From assembly GCF_002028545.1 (NCBI RefSeq), contig NZ_MWPQ01000025.1:1-64000 (forward strand): a stretch of 64,000 bases of DNA, written 5' to 3'. The first letter of the stretch is position 1, and each line of letters opens with the position of its first letter. The position numbers were made by a program, and so were the translations under genes. Source of the DNA: Nitrobacter vulgaris (GTDB taxonomy: Bacteria; Pseudomonadota; Alphaproteobacteria; Rhizobiales; Xanthobacteraceae). This document shows positions 1-10,124 of this stretch, one piece after another. Below the pieces are notes generated by a model, which did not search any database, was not told the origin of the DNA, and saw only the letters and a program-made list of their open reading frames with translations.

Positions 1-100
1 TTCGACCTTGCAACTTGACGAGCGTCATGCTGCGAGAGCATGCTGGCGTACAGAGAGACTTTGACTGCTTTCTCTATTTCCTTCCGCTCTTAGGACGTTG
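1..100. other. Window edge, no gene recognised
   Basis: I see no supported gene in these bases. They lie downstream of purK on the minus strand. A minus-strand reading frame entering from the left edge cannot be judged from so little sequence. Confidence 0.4.
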
Positions 101-1198
101 TCAGTCGCGGCCCTTCACCTCTGTCACATGCCCCATCTTGCGACCGGGGAGCGGGGGGCCCTTGCCGTAGATGTGAACGGCGGTGCCGGGCACGGTGAGC
201 CACCGCCCGTAATCGAGGACGTCCTTGCCGATCAGGTTTGTCATGACGGCACTACCCCGCCGGACCGGCTTGCCGAGCGGCCAGCCGGCGACTGCGCGAA
301 TATGCTGCTCGAATTGCGAGACCGAGGCGCCATCGAGCGTCCAATGACCGGAGTTGTGGACTCGTGGTGCGATCTCATTGACGAGCAGCGTTGGCCCGCT
401 CGCGCCGGGTACCACAAACATTTCCACGGCCAGCACACCGACATAATCAAGGGCAACAGCAATTTTCTCTGCCGTGTCGCGAGCCTGCGCGGCGAGCGCA
501 TCAGGAATCGCGGCCGGCGCGCGCGAATATTTCAAGATGTGATCGTGGTGCTCGTTCTCGGTCACGTCGAAACATTCGACACGTCCATCGACACCGCGCG
601 CGGCGATTACAGAAATCTCACGCTCGAACGACACGAAGGTCTCGACGATTGCGGACTTGGTGCCGAGATCGTCCCACACCTGATCAAGATCGTCGCCCGC
701 GCGAATGATGGCCTGTCCTTTGCCATCGTATCCGAAGCGACGGGTCTTGATCACGGCGGGAAGGCCGATGACGTCGATTGCTTCGCGAAGCCCCTGCGCC
801 GACGCCACGTCGGCATAGGCGGTAGTACCGATCCCAAGACCCGCGACAAATTTCTTTTCAAGCAAACGGTCCTGCACCGTTTCCAGGATACGATGATCTG
901 GCAGCACCGGCCGGCGTGCGGCGAGGATCATCGCGGTGGCCGCTGGGACGTTCTCGAATTCATAGGTGATCACGTCGACGTCGGCTGCGAACAATTCCAG
1001 TGCCTCGACGTCGGCGTATTCTGCGCAGGTGGCGTTCTGCACAACGTCGAACGCCGGGGAGTCCGGGTCCGGCGAGAATATCTGACACTTGAGGCCGAGG
1101 CGTGCGGCCGCCAAGACCAGCATCCGGCCGAGCTGACCGCCGCCGAGAATTCCGATGGTGCCTCCCGGTTTAAGCGTCGGCCGCCGAGAACCAATCAC
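101..1198 (-). CDS. purK: N5-carboxyaminoimidazole ribonucleotide synthase PurK
   Basis: PurK uses ATP and bicarbonate to carboxylate aminoimidazole ribonucleotide to N5-CAIR in cytosolic de novo purine synthesis. The 365-residue product has the family's usual length. It shows the N-terminal motif [12 protein letters not shown] near residue 16 and an ATP-grasp core with [12 protein letters not shown] near residue 150 and [14 protein letters not shown] near residue 275, which is characteristic of PurK. Its start overlaps the end of purE by 4 bp (ATGA), so the two are translationally coupled and PurE takes over the N5-CAIR product. Identity is very secure. Confidence 0.97.
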   Translation of the reverse strand: MIGSRRPTLKPGGTIGILGGGQLGRMLVLAAARLGLKCQIFSPDPDSPAFDVVQNATCAEYADVEALELFAADVDVITYEFENVPAATAMILAARRPVLPDHRILETVQDRLLEKKFVAGLGIGTTAYADVASAQGLREAIDVIGLPAVIKTRRFGYDGKGQAIIRAGDDLDQVWDDLGTKSAIVETFVSFEREISVIAARGVDGRVECFDVTENEHHDHILKYSRAPAAIPDALAAQARDTAEKIAVALDYVGVLAVEMFVVPGASGPTLLVNEIAPRVHNSGHWTLDGASVSQFEQHIRAVAGWPLGKPVRRGSAVMTNLIGKDVLDYGRWLTVPGTAVHIYGKGPPLPGRKMGHVTEVKGRD

Positions 1199-1683
1199 GC
1201 TGTTTCCTCCGGGCGCTCGGCTACTGCATCCGTCTGCCGCTTGCGCCAGGCGGCAAGGCGGCCAGCGAGCGATGGGTCATTGAGCGCCAGCACGCTTGCC
1301 GCCAGCAGCGCCGCATTGATGGCGCCGGCCTTGCCGATCGCGAGCGTTCCCACTGGAACGCCGGCCGGCATCTGCACCATGGAATAGAGCGAGTCGACCC
1401 CGGCAAGCGCCCTGGACTCGACGGGCACGCCAAGCACCGGAAGTTCCGTCAGCGATGCCGCCATGCCGGGCAGGTGCGCCGCGCCGCCTGCGCCCGCGAT
1501 GATGACCTTGAACCCCTCGGCCTTGGCGCCCCGGGCGAATGTAAACAGTCTTTCAGGTGTGCGGTGCGCGGAGACAATCCGGTTTTCACTGGTGATGCCG
1601 AGCGCGGCCAGCGTTTCCGCGGCGTGGCGCATGGTCTCCCAATCCGACTGGCTTCCCATGATGATGGCGACAACGGCGGTCAT
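1195..1683 (-). CDS. purE: N5-CAIR mutase PurE (class I)
   Basis: PurE converts N5-CAIR to CAIR, the step after PurK. The 162-residue protein has the class I signatures GSQSDWETM near the N terminus, SAHRTPERL near residue 40 and the [11 protein letters not shown] loop near residue 65. It is the first gene of a purEK operon on the minus strand. The start at 1683 is the natural family start, but no clear Shine-Dalgarno sequence precedes it, so initiation may be weak or leaderless. The 121 bp between this start and the divergent GGDEF gene must hold the purEK promoter. Confidence 0.97.
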   Translation of the reverse strand: MTAVVAIIMGSQSDWETMRHAAETLAALGITSENRIVSAHRTPERLFTFARGAKAEGFKVIIAGAGGAAHLPGMAASLTELPVLGVPVESRALAGVDSLYSMVQMPAGVPVGTLAIGKAGAINAALLAASVLALNDPSLAGRLAAWRKRQTDAVAERPEETA

Positions 1684-1804
1684 TTATCTATTTGTTTGTT
1701 CGGGAATCCAGAAACCGATCCGAATTATAGGAAGGCGTCTTGACGAGGCAAGCAGCTGGGAATGAACTATCCTTTCTTGGTGAACGGCGGCAAGCCTTGC
1801 GACG

Positions 1805-2488
1805 ATGAAAAAGACACCTAAAGCGGCTCGGTCCCCGACCGTCAAGCGGAAGGCTAGTCATCGCAAGGCAGCGTCTGCCGCGCAGCTGGCAGCGCTCGGA
1901 TCCAAGCGCCAAACGGCAAAACCTGACCTGGCGGCAGATGCCAGGGCGGCCGTCCGCCGCCTCAAATCCCGGCTCGCGGCGGCCCAGGCGCGGATTGCGG
2001 ATCTCGAGGCCTCAGCGGATACCGATCATCTTTTGGGCGTTCTCAATCGCCGCGGCTTCGAACGCGAACTGCGCCGCTCGGTAGCCTACATTCGACGTTA
2101 TCACGCAAGCGGTGCGCTATTCGTGCTCGATGTTGATCGCTTGAAGCCCATCAACGACTCCTTCGGTCATGCGGCGGGAGATGCGGTGCTGAAAGCCGTG
2201 GTCGGCGCACTGTCGCGAGACGTGCGATCCTCCGACCTGATAGGGCGGCTCGGCGGCGACGAGTTCGCGGTGTTATTGTGGAATCTCAGCGAGACCGACG
2301 CCAAAGCGAAGGCGTCGATGCTCGAAGAAACCATCGACCGGCTGACACTGACTTTCCGTGGAGAGGCGATCACAACCGGAGCCTCGATCGGGGTCGCCAT
2401 GCTCGGACCGCACATCGACGCGGCGAGCGCGCTGGAGCAGGCCGACTGCGAAATGTATGTTCGCAAGGCGCAGCGGCGCTGTCGTTGA
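1805..2488 (+). CDS. GGDEF-domain protein, probable diguanylate cyclase
   Basis: This 227-residue cytosolic protein has a basic, low-complexity N terminus of about 60 residues rich in Lys, Arg and Ala, a short helical linker, then a single GGDEF domain. The active-site signature RLGGDEFAVLL is intact, as is the upstream DVDRLKPINDSFGH motif that positions metal and GTP, so c-di-GMP synthesis is plausible. No transmembrane segment, PAS domain or other sensor domain is visible, and no clear RxxD inhibitory site was noted. Its input signal is unknown. It is divergent from purEK and convergent with the small DUF465 gene. Confidence 0.85.
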   Translation: MKKTPKAARSPTVKRKASHRKAASAAQLAALGSKRQTAKPDLAADARAAVRRLKSRLAAAQARIADLEASADTDHLLGVLNRRGFERELRRSVAYIRRYHASGALFVLDVDRLKPINDSFGHAAGDAVLKAVVGALSRDVRSSDLIGRLGGDEFAVLLWNLSETDAKAKASMLEETIDRLTLTFRGEAITTGASIGVAMLGPHIDAASALEQADCEMYVRKAQRRCR

Positions 2489-2561
2489 ACGGGTCATGCC
2501 TTGCGGCCGGTTGGGGAGGCACTGACGTTCATCTCCGACGACCGCGGGGGTCGCTCGGCGT

Positions 2562-2768
2562 TCAGGCAATAATATCCGGCGTGATCTGGTCTTCGATGAA
2601 GGAGATGCGGTCACGCAACTGCAGCTTACGCTTCTTTAGCCGCTGTAGCCGCAACAAATCGGGTGCAGGCGATTGATGCAGCGCATCTATGGCGGCATCC
2701 AGGTCGCGGTGTTCCTGTTGCAGACGGGCGAGCTCGGCTCCGAGTTCACGCTCTTCTTCGTCGGTCAT
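2562..2768 (-). CDS. DUF465 (YdcH-like) small coiled-coil protein
   Basis: This 68-residue charged protein has the heptad-like helices and the LKKRKLQLRDRI motif typical of DUF465/YdcH proteins, which are short antiparallel coiled coils of unknown function common in alphaproteobacteria. It starts at 2768 and reads toward the GGDEF gene. A second, diverged DUF465 gene lies about 240 bp away on the opposite strand, so the pair probably arose by duplication. No enzymatic residues are expected or seen. Confidence 0.8.
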   Translation of the reverse strand: MTDEEERELGAELARLQQEHRDLDAAIDALHQSPAPDLLRLQRLKKRKLQLRDRISFIEDQITPDIIA

Positions 2769-3008
2769 GATGACGTACTGACTTGAATCGCGAAGAGTTT
2801 GCGAAGGGTTGGGGGAGTTTCTACTCCGCGAATTATCTCCCGTGCCCGCGCTGCGCGCAAGTCGCCGGGTTCCATGCGGGCGGGTTCATTTTGGAATCTC
2901 ACAAATATGATCGATGGGCCTTTCTGTCCCATCGACAGTCGTCGCCATTCATGTAGACTTTACTGTTCGGAGCGAATCTGGGGGTCTAATCTCACCTAGG
3001 AGGTTCGA

Positions 3009-3194
3009 ATGGCAATTCAGGCGCATCTCGCTGAACTGGAACGGAAACATCGAATCCTGGAAAGCGAATTGCACGATGCTCTCAGGCACCTTTCCACCGA
3101 CGATACGAGGATTGCCGAGTTGAAGCGCCGAAAACTGATGCTCAAGGACGAGATCGAACGACTCAAGTTCTCCACAGCCGGGACCGTCCACTAA
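3009..3194 (+). CDS. DUF465 (YdcH-like) small coiled-coil protein, second copy
   Basis: This 61-residue protein shares the DUF465 pattern with the upstream minus-strand gene, including LKRRKLMLKDEIERL near the C terminus. It is preceded by a good ribosome binding site (CTAGGAGG, 6-8 bases before the ATG). Function is unknown, though the family forms small helical hairpins. Divergence from its neighbour is considerable outside the KRRKL core, so the duplication is old or one copy came from elsewhere. Confidence 0.82.
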   Translation: MAIQAHLAELERKHRILESELHDALRHLSTDDTRIAELKRRKLMLKDEIERLKFSTAGTVH

Positions 3195-3355
3195 ACTCTC
3201 GACCTCTCCTCTCACTTTTAGGGTCATGGAGTCAGTAGCCGTTTTGCTGCTGCTGCCGGTTCGCGCGGGCGGAGCCCAAACGATAGTGCCAGCTATCGCC
3301 CAAAGGGGGACACTCCGCTCGATAGCTGTTGCCTGTTTTCAATTAGCCTTGTTCG

Positions 3356-4459
3356 CTATTTCACGGCCAAGGCAGCGACATGGTCGGCAATCGCAAGTGA
3401 CGAGGTCAGGCCGGGCGACTCAATCCCGAACAGGTTGATCAGCCCGGTCAGGCCGTGGTCTGCGGGTCCCTCGATCATGAAGTCCTGCACCGCAACCGCA
3501 GGCGGCACGATCTTAGGACGGATTCCAGAATATGCGGGGATCAGGGCACCGTCAGGCAGGTCAGGCCAGTAGCGTCGGATCGCCGGGTAAAACTGGGTTG
3601 CCCGCCCTGGATCGACGTCATAGTTCGGTATCTCGATCCATTCCACATCGGGGCCGAAGCGGGGCTGGCCGGCAAGGTCGAGCGTGAGATGCACGCCAAG
3701 GCCGCCGGGCTCCGGGACCGGATAGATCAGGCGCGAAAACGGCGCACGGACGCTGCAACTGAAATAGCTTCCCTTGGCGAGATAAGCGGGTGGAATCCGG
3801 TCGACGGGCATGCCTTCGATACGGCGTGCCACCGCCGGAGCGCCCAAGCCAGCGGCATTGATCAGCAGATCGCAGGCGAGTGTCATCGGCGAGTCGCCGC
3901 CGGTTTCGATTTCCAGCCCATGAGGCGTCGCCTTGGCGCCCAACAAGGGGGTAAGAAATGCGAACGTCGCACCGTCCCGCTCGGCGTCACCGCGCAAGGC
4001 AAGCATAAAGGTGTGACTGTCGATAATGCCTGTCGACGGAGATAGTAGCGCGGCCACGCAGTGCAGCGCCGGTTCGAGCGCGCGGGCATCGCCGCCGCTC
4101 AGGAACTGTATGTCTTCGACGCCATTGGCCTCCGCGTGAGCTCTGATGGCCCGCAACCTGTCGACCTCACGTTCGGTGGTCGCAACCACCAGCTTGCCGC
4201 AGGTGCGGTGTGGAATCCCGTGTTCCCGGCAATAAGCGTAGAGGGCGGGGCGTCCGCTGACGCAAGTCCGCGCCATCAGACTGCCGGCGGGATAGTAGAT
4301 ACCGGCGTGGATCACCTCGCTGTTGCGCGACGACGTTTCCGTTCCGATGTTGTCCGCAGCTTCGAGAACGATAACCTCGCGGCCGGATCGCGCGAGCTGC
4401 CGCGCGATCGCAAGCCCGATCACGCCTGCGCCCACGACCACGCATTCAACCCTGTCCAT
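3356..4459 (-). CDS. FAD-dependent oxidoreductase (DAO / L-2-hydroxyglutarate oxidase-like)
   Basis: The protein (367 residues from the ATG at 4459) opens with [17 protein letters not shown], a classic GxGxxG FAD-binding fold. It continues with [15 protein letters not shown] near residue 45, a motif shared by LhgO-type 2-hydroxyglutarate oxidases and related DAO-family enzymes. The C terminus has the expected substrate and FAD closing region (GIRPKIVPP, and [18 protein letters not shown]). It probably oxidises a small 2-hydroxy acid or amine and feeds electrons to quinone or oxygen. A GTG start further upstream is possible, but the ATG lies directly before the FAD fold. The substrate cannot be assigned from sequence alone. 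Confidence 0.85.
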   Translation of the reverse strand: MDRVECVVVGAGVIGLAIARQLARSGREVIVLEAADNIGTETSSRNSEVIHAGIYYPAGSLMARTCVSGRPALYAYCREHGIPHRTCGKLVVATTEREVDRLRAIRAHAEANGVEDIQFLSGGDARALEPALHCVAALLSPSTGIIDSHTFMLALRGDAERDGATFAFLTPLLGAKATPHGLEIETGGDSPMTLACDLLINAAGLGAPAVARRIEGMPVDRIPPAYLAKGSYFSCSVRAPFSRLIYPVPEPGGLGVHLTLDLAGQPRFGPDVEWIEIPNYDVDPGRATQFYPAIRRYWPDLPDGALIPAYSGIRPKIVPPAVAVQDFMIEGPADHGLTGLINLFGIESPGLTSSLAIADHVAALAVK

Positions 4460-4953
4460 TTGGTAATCCGGACTGTTTTCTGTCGCCCGCGTAATTCCCG
4501 CTGGTCCGTCGCCTGGAATCCGATTCAACGTCTCCACGTTTCGGCATCATGCTCTAGCGGGGCCATTAATCATGAGAGATCGATTGTGGCAATCCAGGGC
4601 ATATTTGCCAACCAATCTCAATCAGGCGCGATGATGCAGGTTTGTGCCATCGGATCTGTAACGACCAATATTCCGATCTATGGGTTACATCGAGGAGCAT
4701 TGCTAGCGCGAGTGCAATCTCCGAGCCCGAATGCCGCATCCAAAACTCTGCCGACAACGTGTATTGCCGTTGGTCGGTTGATTTCGACATTCGCAAGTAG
4801 ATGATGCGATCATTGGAATCGGATCACTAGAGCCTCTCCGCTTCTGATGGATCAGAAGTGGGACTCTATCTTTATGTTTTGATGCGTCTTCACGCGAACC
4901 GGTATCCACCTCGAAAACGCTATAGCCTTCATCGCGAAACGAGACGGGATGGA
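4460..4953. other. Intergenic region between divergent genes
   Basis: This gap must contain the promoters of the minus-strand oxidoreductase and the plus-strand ABC transporter operon. No convincing gene is present. Its right half holds a dispersed repeat, listed separately. No operator could be named with confidence. Confidence 0.6.
4841..4925. repeat. Dispersed intergenic repeat, copy A
   Basis: It begins with a perfect inverted repeat (CTTCTGAT gg ATCAGAAG, 4841-4858) and continues into a block containing CTTCACGCGAACCGG, a run resembling TATCCAC, then AAAACGCTATAG. A second diverged copy of this block occurs at 11644-11700. From memory, such blocks are frequent between genes in Bradyrhizobium-type genomes. 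Confidence 0.65.
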
Positions 4954-6102
4954 ATGACGAAAGAAGCGAGACCTACCTCCGATGCGGCCGCCCCGTCCGA
5001 CCTGCCGCTGTTGCAGGTCGATGCGGTCGTCAAGCGCTTTGGCGGATTTACCGCTGTTGATCGCCTGTCACTCGACATCAGGGCGGGGGAATTTTTTGCG
5101 CTGCTGGGGCCAAGCGGCTGCGGCAAGACCACGCTGCTCCGGATGCTAGCCGGGTTCGAGACGCCTGACAGCGGGCGCATCCGTCTCGGTGGTCAAGACA
5201 TATCCGGCGTTCCGCCGCATCGGCGTCCCGTCAACATGATGTTCCAGAACTATGCGCTATTTCCTCATCTGTCTGTGCGAGACAACATCGCATTCGGGCT
5301 GAGGCGGGCGAGCCTGTCGCGCGCCGAGATCGATGCTCGCGTCGCGGAGATGGTGGCACTGGTGAGTCTCGATGGCATGGAAAAGCGCAAGCCGGAGCAG
5401 CTTTCGGGCGGTCAGAAGCAGCGCGTGGCGCTGGCGCGCGCGCTCGCGCGGCGCCCGCGGCTATTGCTGCTCGATGAACCGCTGGCCGCGCTCGACATGA
5501 AACTGCGCGAGTACACTCAAGCCGAATTGATGCGGCTGCAGCGCCAGCTCGGTATGACTTTCATCATCGTCACCCACGATCAGGAAGAGGCGATGATGAT
5601 GGCGGATCGCATCGGGGTGATGAATGCGGGGCGTCTGGAACAGGTGGCGACGCCACGCCAGCTCTATGAAGCGCCGAACTCTCGCTGGATTGCCGAGTTC
5701 GTTGGCGGAATCAACATCATCGATGGCGAAGTGGAGTCGCGCGACGCCGGCCGCGTAACGGTCGCAACGCAAGCAGCGGGACAGGTGACGGCTGCGGCAC
5801 CCGTGCAGGCGCTAACGACGGATCAGGTCTGCGTTGCAATACGCCCGGAGAAGGTTCGCTTGTCGCGAGGCGAGGCGACATCCGATGCGGGCGACGCGGC
5901 CGGGATCAACCGCTTGGAAGGCGTCATTTCCGGCATCAGCTATCTTGGCGGTCAGACTCGCTATCAGGTCAGGCTTGATCGCGGCGCGCTGCTGTCCGCG
6001 TCGGTTGCTAACAACGTTCGGCGGGAGGTTGACGCCTACGATAAGGCGGAGCGCGTGGTGGTGTGTTTCGCGCCAGACGATTGCATGGTGCTTGACCGAT
6101 GA
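4954..6102 (+). CDS. ABC transporter ATP-binding protein, polyamine type (PotA-like)
   Basis: This ATPase would energise import of a small cationic or organic substrate. It has Walker A GPSGCGKTT, the Q-loop region MMFQNYALFPH, signature LSGGQKQRVALARAL and Walker B LLLLDEPLAALD. A C-terminal TOBE-like segment with the IRPEKVRLSRG motif is typical of PotA/spermidine-putrescine ATPases. The ATG at 4954 lies just before the conserved domain, giving 382 residues. Two permease genes follow with 4-bp overlaps, forming one operon. No periplasmic binding protein gene is adjacent, so the substrate (polyamine, opine or similar) remains open. Confidence 0.88.
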   Translation: MTKEARPTSDAAAPSDLPLLQVDAVVKRFGGFTAVDRLSLDIRAGEFFALLGPSGCGKTTLLRMLAGFETPDSGRIRLGGQDISGVPPHRRPVNMMFQNYALFPHLSVRDNIAFGLRRASLSRAEIDARVAEMVALVSLDGMEKRKPEQLSGGQKQRVALARALARRPRLLLLDEPLAALDMKLREYTQAELMRLQRQLGMTFIIVTHDQEEAMMMADRIGVMNAGRLEQVATPRQLYEAPNSRWIAEFVGGINIIDGEVESRDAGRVTVATQAAGQVTAAAPVQALTTDQVCVAIRPEKVRLSRGEATSDAGDAAGINRLEGVISGISYLGGQTRYQVRLDRGALLSASVANNVRREVDAYDKAERVVVCFAPDDCMVLDR

Positions 6103-7013
6103 ACGGGCGACGTCTTTTTTCCGTTCCCGCGCGCAGGGCGGCGATTGCGCCATTTCTGTGGATGTTGCTGTTTTTCTTGCTGCCGTTCGGCTTCGTGCTC
6201 AAGATCAGCCTGTCACAAACGGTGATGGCGCAGCCGCCTTATCTGCCCGTGTTTGATCCGGCTGAGGGCATAGCTGCCCTTAAGGCAGCCATTGCGGCGC
6301 TGTCGCCTGAAAATTTTAAGCTGCTTGCGTCGGACCATTTTTACGTCCTGTCTTACCTGCGAAGCGTTGTCGTCGCCCTGATATCGACGTCGATCTTGCT
6401 CGCGGTCGGCTATCCCATTGCCTACGGCATGTCGCGCCTGCCGGCACGCTGGCAACCGATTGCGATGATCCTGGTGATCGTGCCGTTCTGGACCTCGTTT
6501 CTGATCCGCGTCTACGCGTGGATCAACATTCTCCAGCACGATGGCATCCTGAACAACGTGCTGATGGCGCTGCACCTCGTCAGCGCTCCCGTCGTGTGGC
6601 TGTCCACCGATGCGGCGATGTATATCGGGATCGTCTACTCCTATCTGCCGTTCATGATCCTGCCGCTCTACGCGACATTGGCCAAAATGGATCCCGCGCT
6701 TCTTGAGGCTTCCGCTGACCTCGGCGGTTCGCGTCTGACCACGTTCTGGCTGGTGACGGTGCCGTTGTCGCTGCCGGGTATCGGCGCAGGCGCGCTGCTG
6801 TGCTTCATTCCGATTGTTGGCGAGTTCGTGATTCCGGATCTGCTCGCGGGGTCAACCTCGCCGATGATCGGGCAGACCTTATGGCTGGAATTTTTTACCA
6901 ACCGAGATTGGCCGGTGGCGTCGGCGATCGCCGTCGTGCTGCTGGTGCTGCTGTTGGCGCCGCTTCTTATTAACGAGCGAGTGCAGCGTCGCCAGCTGGA
7001 AGAACTGCGATGA
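6099..7013 (+). CDS. ABC transporter permease, PotB-like
   Basis: This 304-residue inner-membrane protein has about six hydrophobic segments and the BPD_transp_1 EAA-type loop (EASADLGGSRLTTFWLVTVP near residue 205), which contacts the ATPase. A large periplasmic loop follows the first membrane helix, as in PotB permeases. Its ATG overlaps the ATPase stop codon by 4 bp, and the next permease overlaps its own stop, so all three are co-translated. It would form a heterodimeric channel with the next gene product. Confidence 0.88.
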   Translation: MNGRRLFSVPARRAAIAPFLWMLLFFLLPFGFVLKISLSQTVMAQPPYLPVFDPAEGIAALKAAIAALSPENFKLLASDHFYVLSYLRSVVVALISTSILLAVGYPIAYGMSRLPARWQPIAMILVIVPFWTSFLIRVYAWINILQHDGILNNVLMALHLVSAPVVWLSTDAAMYIGIVYSYLPFMILPLYATLAKMDPALLEASADLGGSRLTTFWLVTVPLSLPGIGAGALLCFIPIVGEFVIPDLLAGSTSPMIGQTLWLEFFTNRDWPVASAIAVVLLVLLLAPLLINERVQRRQLEELR

Positions 7014-7831
7014 TGGCAAGGCCCGCGCTCGCCAGACTGTCGCCTTTCAACATTACCGCGCTCGCGCTCGGGTTGACGTTTCTGTACCTGCCTATCGTCG
7101 TTCTCGTGATCTATTCGTTCAACGCCTCGCGGCTGGTGACGGTCTGGGGCGGATGGTCCGTGCGCTGGTACGTTGAACTTTTCAACGACGAGGCGATGTT
7201 GTCCGCGCTTGCGATGAGCCTGCGGGTTGCCGCAGTGTCGGCCACGGCCGCTACCGTTCTGGGAACGCTGGCTGCGGTCGCCCTGACGCGCGCCGGCGCC
7301 TTCCATGGACGCGCGCTGTTCTCGGGAATGCTGTACGCCCCGCTGGTGATGCCCGAGGTGATTACCGGACTGTCCTTGTTACTGCTGTTCGTTGCGGTCG
7401 ATGCGCAGCGCGGGTTCTGGACGGTCACGATCGCGCATACGACGCTGACCATGTGCTTCGTTGCCGTGGTGGTGCAGTCGCGACTCGGATCGCTCGATCG
7501 AAGCCTGGAGGAAGCTGCGATGGACCTGGGCTGCGACCCCCTCCAGGCGTTCGTCAAGGTGACGTTGCCGCTGATCCTGCCGTCGGTCATCGCGGGCTGG
7601 ATGCTTGCCTTTACGCTGTCGATGGACGACGTGGTGATCGCGAGTTTCACCACCGGTCCCGGGTCCACAACGCTCCCGATCCGGATTTATTCAGAGGTGC
7701 GTCTTGGCGTGAAGCCGGAGATCAATGCGATCTGCACACTGATCGTCGGATCGATCGCTGCGGTTATCGTGGCCGCGTCGCTGGCTTCGAAACTCTCGAG
7801 CCGGCAAGGCGAAAGCGCCGCACCCTTGTAG
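7010..7831 (+). CDS. ABC transporter permease, PotC-like
   Basis: This second permease has 273 residues, about six membrane helices and an EAA loop reading EEAAMDLGCDPLQAFVKVTLP near residue 170. The following segment, AFTLSMDDVVIASFTTGPG, is typical of PotC-type permeases. It ends 50 bp before the convergent AsmA gene and closes the transporter operon. ATG codons at 7010 and 7013 are both possible starts. Without a binding protein in the operon, the transporter must recruit one encoded elsewhere. Confidence 0.88.
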   Translation: MMARPALARLSPFNITALALGLTFLYLPIVVLVIYSFNASRLVTVWGGWSVRWYVELFNDEAMLSALAMSLRVAAVSATAATVLGTLAAVALTRAGAFHGRALFSGMLYAPLVMPEVITGLSLLLLFVAVDAQRGFWTVTIAHTTLTMCFVAVVVQSRLGSLDRSLEEAAMDLGCDPLQAFVKVTLPLILPSVIAGWMLAFTLSMDDVVIASFTTGPGSTTLPIRIYSEVRLGVKPEINAICTLIVGSIAAVIVAASLASKLSSRQGESAAPL

Positions 7832-7881
7832 ACGTTGGTGGAAGAAGGGCTTGGGATTGAGGAAGAGGCTTGCGGACAACG

Positions 7882-9921
7882 TCAGTTTGTACGCGACGCT
7901 CCGGACCCGGTCGGGGTGTCCGGAACGGTCGCCTCGGGAACTGCCTTCTGATCCGTTAGATGTTCGATCACCGAGCGAACCGCGTCGCGCGTTTTGCGGT
8001 CCCTGACCGCGTCGAGTAGGGGCGCTGACGCCTTGGACCGCCGTATCAGGCTTTCCGGATCGGGAAAGACCAGCGGATCGTCCCATGGTCCCTGGACCAC
8101 GAACGGTAACTCGAAATTGTCGGCACCCGCTGACGACGTCAGGCTCGCGACGCCCTTGAGATCGTAGTCTCGCGAAGGCACCGAGGCAGTGCCGGTCAGA
8201 GTGAGACGCGCTGCAGGCCCTTCGACGCGCACGTCCGTCGCGACGGCGACCCCGTCGTCGAAATCGAGGGCGATGTTCAGCTTGTCGAATGGTGTCTTTC
8301 CGTTGCGGAAATTTCCGCCGCCGGAGAGCGGCCGCCGCTCCAGCCGCTTCAGCAGTTGCTCGACATTGAATCCGCTGATCGCGCCGTCGTGGCCGGTCAG
8401 AACCGCCGTCCCGTCGAGCGATTGCGCCAGCCCGTACGGACTCGATCCCTTGGCCTCAAGCGAAATATTCAGGTTGCCGCGCCCGGAGAGCCGGCCGGTG
8501 CCGAACAGATCGCTGAGGCAGGCTTGCAGATCGACGTCGATCAGCTGAAACTGCGCCTTCACATCGGCGGCCGCTTCGGCGTACGAGATGCCGAACGATC
8601 CCTTCGCGATACCGTCATAGATTTGCGCTTCGCCGATGCTGAGCGCGAGCGATCCGTTGCGAAGGTTGGCGCCGAGTGCGGTTTTGCCAAGCCTGGTGGA
8701 GCCGACGATGACCTTTGCCGCCGAAAGCCGCATGTCGAGGTCGGTGGCGGACAGCGCATGCAGATCGAATAGTTGCCGGTTCCAGTCGCGAGCTCCGCCG
8801 GCGAGCAGCCGGATCGTCTTGACATAAGGGGTGAAATCCAGCGTTCCGGCGGCAAGCGTGGCCTGCAGGGTCTGCCGTCCGTTATTGGCGTAGGTCATTA
8901 CGCCCTCGGCGACATTGCCATCGATTTCGACGTTGACGTTCGTGAGCGCGACCGACGAGCCGATCATGCTGGCGCGCGCCTTGAGCGCGAAGCGATCGAA
9001 ACCGCCGTCGCCGGGAGGAGGCTGTCCGATCCAGCGCAGCGCCTCGCGCAAGGAAGTGCTATCGGCGGAGAGCGTACCTTCCATCATCCAACTGATCGGG
9101 TTGGCGACCGTACCGTCAAACGAGAATTTCAGCGGTGCGCTGGCGACCTTGATCTTCAGGCCGGATCGATCGCCCGATAGCGCTGCAAGAAAATCACTGA
9201 GGCTTATGCTGCCGTCGACGCGTTCGCCGCGCCAGTCGAACTGTCCTGTCGCTGCGAACGAGCGGGAAATCGAGGGCCACGCCAGCGACAGATTGAGGTC
9301 GCGGAGGTTTTCGGAAATCTCACCGGCCGTATCCTCATAGCTGAGTTCGCCATTCTGGATTTGGATTTCCGAAAACGAGACCGGGCTGTCGGCTCCGGGC
9401 TTCATATTTCGCGCAATCGTTTCCACGAAGGGGGTCCAGTTGCTACGGCCGTCGGCAGCGCGCTTAACGCGGATGTGAGGGTGCAGCATCATGACGTCGT
9501 CGATCTGGAAATGCTGCATGAGAAGCGGAATCAGGCGCAGATTGGCGGTCAGCACATCGACGCTGAGTGCGGGAGCCTCGGCGTCGCTACCCTTGATGCG
9601 GGCACCATGGAAGGAAACATAGCTGCCGGGAAAAACCGAGACGTCGATGCGGCCATCTGCGACGAAGTCGAGTCCCGTCACCGTGCGGATCTGACTTTCG
9701 ACGGCGTCTCGCAAGGCGTCGTGGTCGAGCAGCCGCGACATGGAGATCAGCCCCGACAGGCCGATCACCGCAACTCCCAGAACGGCCGCGACCGATATTC
9801 CCAGGCGCTTCATTCCTTGGGCCATCGTCAATGACATGTCCGGGGTTGGTTGACGCTTGCCGGCCGGTCGGACGCCGTCCGGCAGCGCCCGCAACTTGAT
9901 TGGTTTTCTTGACGCTTTCAA
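7882..9921 (-). CDS. AsmA-family protein
   Basis: This 679-residue protein has one N-terminal membrane anchor (about residues 38-58, GISVAAVLGVAVIGLSGL). A long periplasmic region of repeating beta-strand character follows and ends in the conserved AsmA C-terminal domain. Members of this family (AsmA, TamB, YhdP) are periplasm-spanning proteins implicated in moving phospholipid between the membranes and in outer-membrane homeostasis. ATGs at 9921 and about 30 residues later both precede the anchor. The last 50 residues are a charged tail. It is a single gene, convergent with the transporter operon. Confidence 0.85.
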   Translation of the reverse strand: MKASRKPIKLRALPDGVRPAGKRQPTPDMSLTMAQGMKRLGISVAAVLGVAVIGLSGLISMSRLLDHDALRDAVESQIRTVTGLDFVADGRIDVSVFPGSYVSFHGARIKGSDAEAPALSVDVLTANLRLIPLLMQHFQIDDVMMLHPHIRVKRAADGRSNWTPFVETIARNMKPGADSPVSFSEIQIQNGELSYEDTAGEISENLRDLNLSLAWPSISRSFAATGQFDWRGERVDGSISLSDFLAALSGDRSGLKIKVASAPLKFSFDGTVANPISWMMEGTLSADSTSLREALRWIGQPPPGDGGFDRFALKARASMIGSSVALTNVNVEIDGNVAEGVMTYANNGRQTLQATLAAGTLDFTPYVKTIRLLAGGARDWNRQLFDLHALSATDLDMRLSAAKVIVGSTRLGKTALGANLRNGSLALSIGEAQIYDGIAKGSFGISYAEAAADVKAQFQLIDVDLQACLSDLFGTGRLSGRGNLNISLEAKGSSPYGLAQSLDGTAVLTGHDGAISGFNVEQLLKRLERRPLSGGGNFRNGKTPFDKLNIALDFDDGVAVATDVRVEGPAARLTLTGTASVPSRDYDLKGVASLTSSAGADNFELPFVVQGPWDDPLVFPDPESLIRRSKASAPLLDAVRDRKTRDAVRSVIEHLTDQKAVPEATVPDTPTGSGASRTN

Positions 9922-10124
9922 GGCCGCCGACAGTCCGATTTTGACATTTACACGCCGCTACGGCGAGAGTTTTGCTGCTGTAAACGTGAATAGCGAATGT
10001 CAAATTCGCTACGCTAAGACGGCCATAGCTCCAATTGACGCCCCACGAGGATTTTGCCTAATACTCCCCTTTAACCCTGCCCGTGCGCCGGTAGCGGCGC
10101 TTTCCTCCTTGCAGGTCGCAGCTC

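Noticed and set aside
98-1387. A 429-codon plus-strand frame over purK and purE
   Set aside because: It is antisense to purEK, which have full motifs. No ribosome site or homology supports it.
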